Virus record (IMG/VR): IMGVR_UViG_3300006929_000069
Span: 1 to 29,926 of that record
Reading direction: 5' to 3' (one strand)
Source: a virus
DNA: 29,926 nucleotides
In this document: positions 28,155 through 29,926 of the stretch, one piece after another
Position numbering within the stretch: the stretch's first letter is position 1
Layout: each line of letters begins with the position of its first letter
Position numbers and translations under genes: made by a program
The notes under the pieces: generated by a model
Told to the model about the DNA's origin: nothing
The model's database searches: none
The model's input: the letters and a program-made list of their open reading frames with translations, nothing else

Positions 28155-29926
28155 CCGAAAAGTGACTCCAGTGTAATCTGTGTGCCGTAACTTCTATCTA
28201 TATTCCAACCGATACTGTCCAAAATAAATGTCAATGGTTCAACAAAACTCTTGTCAAACATAATGTCATAATCAATAATTTCTTTCAGTTCAAACTCCTT
28301 AGGCAGTTTGGTCATAAAACTAATTACATTAGACTGTAAAATATTTGGTTTTCTCAGTTGTAAAAACTTTATCTTATCGCCTTCTTGTATAAACGGAAAC
28401 TTATGTGACAACTTGTTTCTATTTAACAAATGATTATACAACAAGGCACCCTTTATGTGCATCGGTGTTCCCTTTTTGAAAACACTGGAAGTATCTCCCC
28501 ACTTCTTCACACCGTTACACGACCTTGGGTAAGCAATAACTTCTGGGTCCATATTCATAAAGTCCTTACGGAAATCTTGTATGAATTTATTTAACTCAAC
28601 CTCATCACTATTGATGATAACTCGTAACGCTTCTTTAATTTTATCACGACAAGGTTCTGGTGTTGAGGACTTCACAGCCTCAATGCCCATAATTTTTAAT
28701 TGTGGTTCTTTATACCTAACACCCTCATTGTCATGCACATTGAGAATGTATCTTTTCTTTGCAGTCCATATGCCCTTGTCCGCAATAATCTCGCGTTTCA
28801 TTTCCATCTTCTGGGCATAGGCGTTTACATATTCTGCAAGGTCCTTATAAGATTTATCAATAAACGGTTCCAACTTCTTTTTAGCCACGTTATCGAGAAA
28901 ACTGATAACTTTTTCTGTTGAGACATTTCTTCCATCAAAAGACTTGCGTACCAACTCGTCAAACGTAACGTATATTGAGTCCGTATCTGATGCAATGATG
29001 TAATCTTCATTTTCTGTTTCCAATATCTTGTTTAGATATTCGTTCACCTTTCCTTCTATCCAACGAATAGATAACTGTCCAGACGTTGTAATTGCTATCG
29101 CCACCCTCTCATCATAATATCTAAAAAACTGATTGCCCATTGCACCATAAGCACTATTCAAGGCAATCTTACGAGCCATCTGGATATTATTGAACTTTGA
29201 AATATCTTTTAAATATTTAGGATCCTTTGTATCTTCATATTTTTGTTTTGCCTGTAAAGTTAGTTTCTTAAACTTCACACGGTCATCATAAAACTTATCC
29301 ATAAGGCCCGGAAGGAAACCCTGATACTCTTTTGTAAACCTTGCTCCGTTTGGAGTCAGTGTATAACCATCATCAGGTATATCAACATCTCGATTCAATA
29401 GTTTATTCACACTGACATTAGGAAACTGGTCAGCAGATATTGTCTCTGGTGAAATGTTATATTGCATAATCAAATGTGGATACAGACTATTCAAGTCAAA
29501 ACCCATCACCCAGTTATGTTGACCTGTCTGTGGTTCTTTCACATAGGCACCTTCATACCGACTATCCTTACGACTGATATTCCTCATCGGCACTACAATG
29601 TTTTTATCTCTCAAATAGTTATAGATGATAGAGTCCCACATACGAACCTGTGAGAATACATCGTTATAGTTTATCTTTGCCTCATATGCCATAGTCACTT
29701 GTAGTTCGATAAGTTTCATCTTCTCCTCTAACATATCGACAAGTTCAACATCACGAATATTATAATCTACAAATGACTGATAATCTTTTGTATACCATTC
29801 TTTATACGTTTCATACGGGTTATCGTGTTTCTTCTCACCCAGTTCGACATATGCGATATGGTTGAGTGCATAGGACTCTTGGTTAGTATAAACATATTTC
29901 TTATACAGGTCCATATAATCCAACAC
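28151..29926 (-). CDS. 43: Family B DNA polymerase, T4 gp43-like, C-terminal part (cut by window edge)
   Basis: 591 residues visible; T4 gp43 is about 900, so roughly 300 N-terminal residues lie outside. Visible are the Exo III motif YNIRD (55-59), a YEGA loop (124-127), motif A DLNSLYP (144-150) with catalytic Asp, motif B ARKIALNSAYG (251-261), motif C ASDTDSIYV (312-320) with both catalytic aspartates, and a KKRY motif in the thumb. The last residues QITLESLFG look like a clamp-binding (PIP-like) box, as in T4-type polymerases that bind gp45. The first codon at the edge is just the reading frame, not a true start. Exonuclease and polymerase sites look intact. Confidence 0.97.
   Translation of the reverse strand: MLDYMDLYKKYVYTNQESYALNHIAYVELGEKKHDNPYETYKEWYTKDYQSFVDYNIRDVELVDMLEEKMKLIELQVTMAYEAKINYNDVFSQVRMWDSIIYNYLRDKNIVVPMRNISRKDSRYEGAYVKEPQTGQHNWVMGFDLNSLYPHLIMQYNISPETISADQFPNVSVNKLLNRDVDIPDDGYTLTPNGARFTKEYQGFLPGLMDKFYDDRVKFKKLTLQAKQKYEDTKDPKYLKDISKFNNIQMARKIALNSAYGAMGNQFFRYYDERVAIAITTSGQLSIRWIEGKVNEYLNKILETENEDYIIASDTDSIYVTFDELVRKSFDGRNVSTEKVISFLDNVAKKKLEPFIDKSYKDLAEYVNAYAQKMEMKREIIADKGIWTAKKRYILNVHDNEGVRYKEPQLKIMGIEAVKSSTPEPCRDKIKEALRVIINSDEVELNKFIQDFRKDFMNMDPEVIAYPRSCNGVKKWGDTSSVFKKGTPMHIKGALLYNHLLNRNKLSHKFPFIQEGDKIKFLQLRKPNILQSNVISFMTKLPKEFELKEIIDYDIMFDKSFVEPLTFILDSIGWNIDRSYGTQITLESLFG

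Noticed and set aside
1-29926. tRNA genes or CRISPR arrays
   Set aside because: Almost every base lies in overlapping protein genes, and no regularly spaced identical repeats or cloverleaf-like segments were seen by eye.

Overview
The window looks like part of a large, strictly lytic T4-like myovirus genome, probably infecting a marine Gram-negative bacterium. The evidence is a T4-type replication block (B-family DNA polymerase gp43, UvsX recombinase, gp41 helicase), T4-type late promoter boxes (TATAAATA), N-termini resembling T4 capsid-targeting sequences, and several virion modules of the kind seen in cyanomyoviruses and pelagimyoviruses. Outer-membrane lipoproteins (spanin, CsgG-like) point to a diderm host. 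All genes run on the minus strand, so the reading order is from high to low coordinates. Packing is extreme: most junctions are ATGA or TAATG overlaps. I see no tRNA, CRISPR array, insertion sequence or integrase.

Replication and recombination (29926 to about 23290): the C-terminal two-thirds of gp43, an orphan cytosine-5 DNA methyltransferase, a 2OG-Fe(II) oxygenase, UvsX, a second 2OG-Fe(II) oxygenase, a 112-residue protein in the place of T4 gene 40, and gp41. A perfect TATAAATA box at 23277-23284 marks the switch to late genes.

Virion and packaged proteins (about 23255 to 8236): a 506-residue capsid-targeted protein with a nuclease-like signature, a capsid-targeted ligase-like nucleotidyltransferase split over two genes, two fibre/adhesin-type genes sharing a linker (the larger with at least four repeats), a nucleotidylyltransferase fused to a membrane domain, small decoration or neck-type proteins, a third capsid-targeted protein, and an 886-residue chain of small modules separated by [ILV]-x-E/[AG] sites that resemble prohead protease cleavage sites.

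Lysis and envelope (8221 to 6510): an i-spanin/o-spanin pair, a 57-residue membrane protein and a DUF1353 protein.

Secreted and envelope cassette (6595 to 1): two tandem paralogous exported TIM-barrel-like proteins with glycosidase-like glutamates, several tiny membrane proteins, a SWIM zinc-finger miniprotein, and then a curli (type VIII) secretion-like block: CsgF-like, CsgG-like, an exported curlin-repeat-like protein, a FecR-domain exported protein, and the start of a second exported curlin-like protein cut by the window edge. This block is the most unusual part of the window: a channel, its CsgF-type partner and apparent fibre-like substrates, all encoded by a phage.
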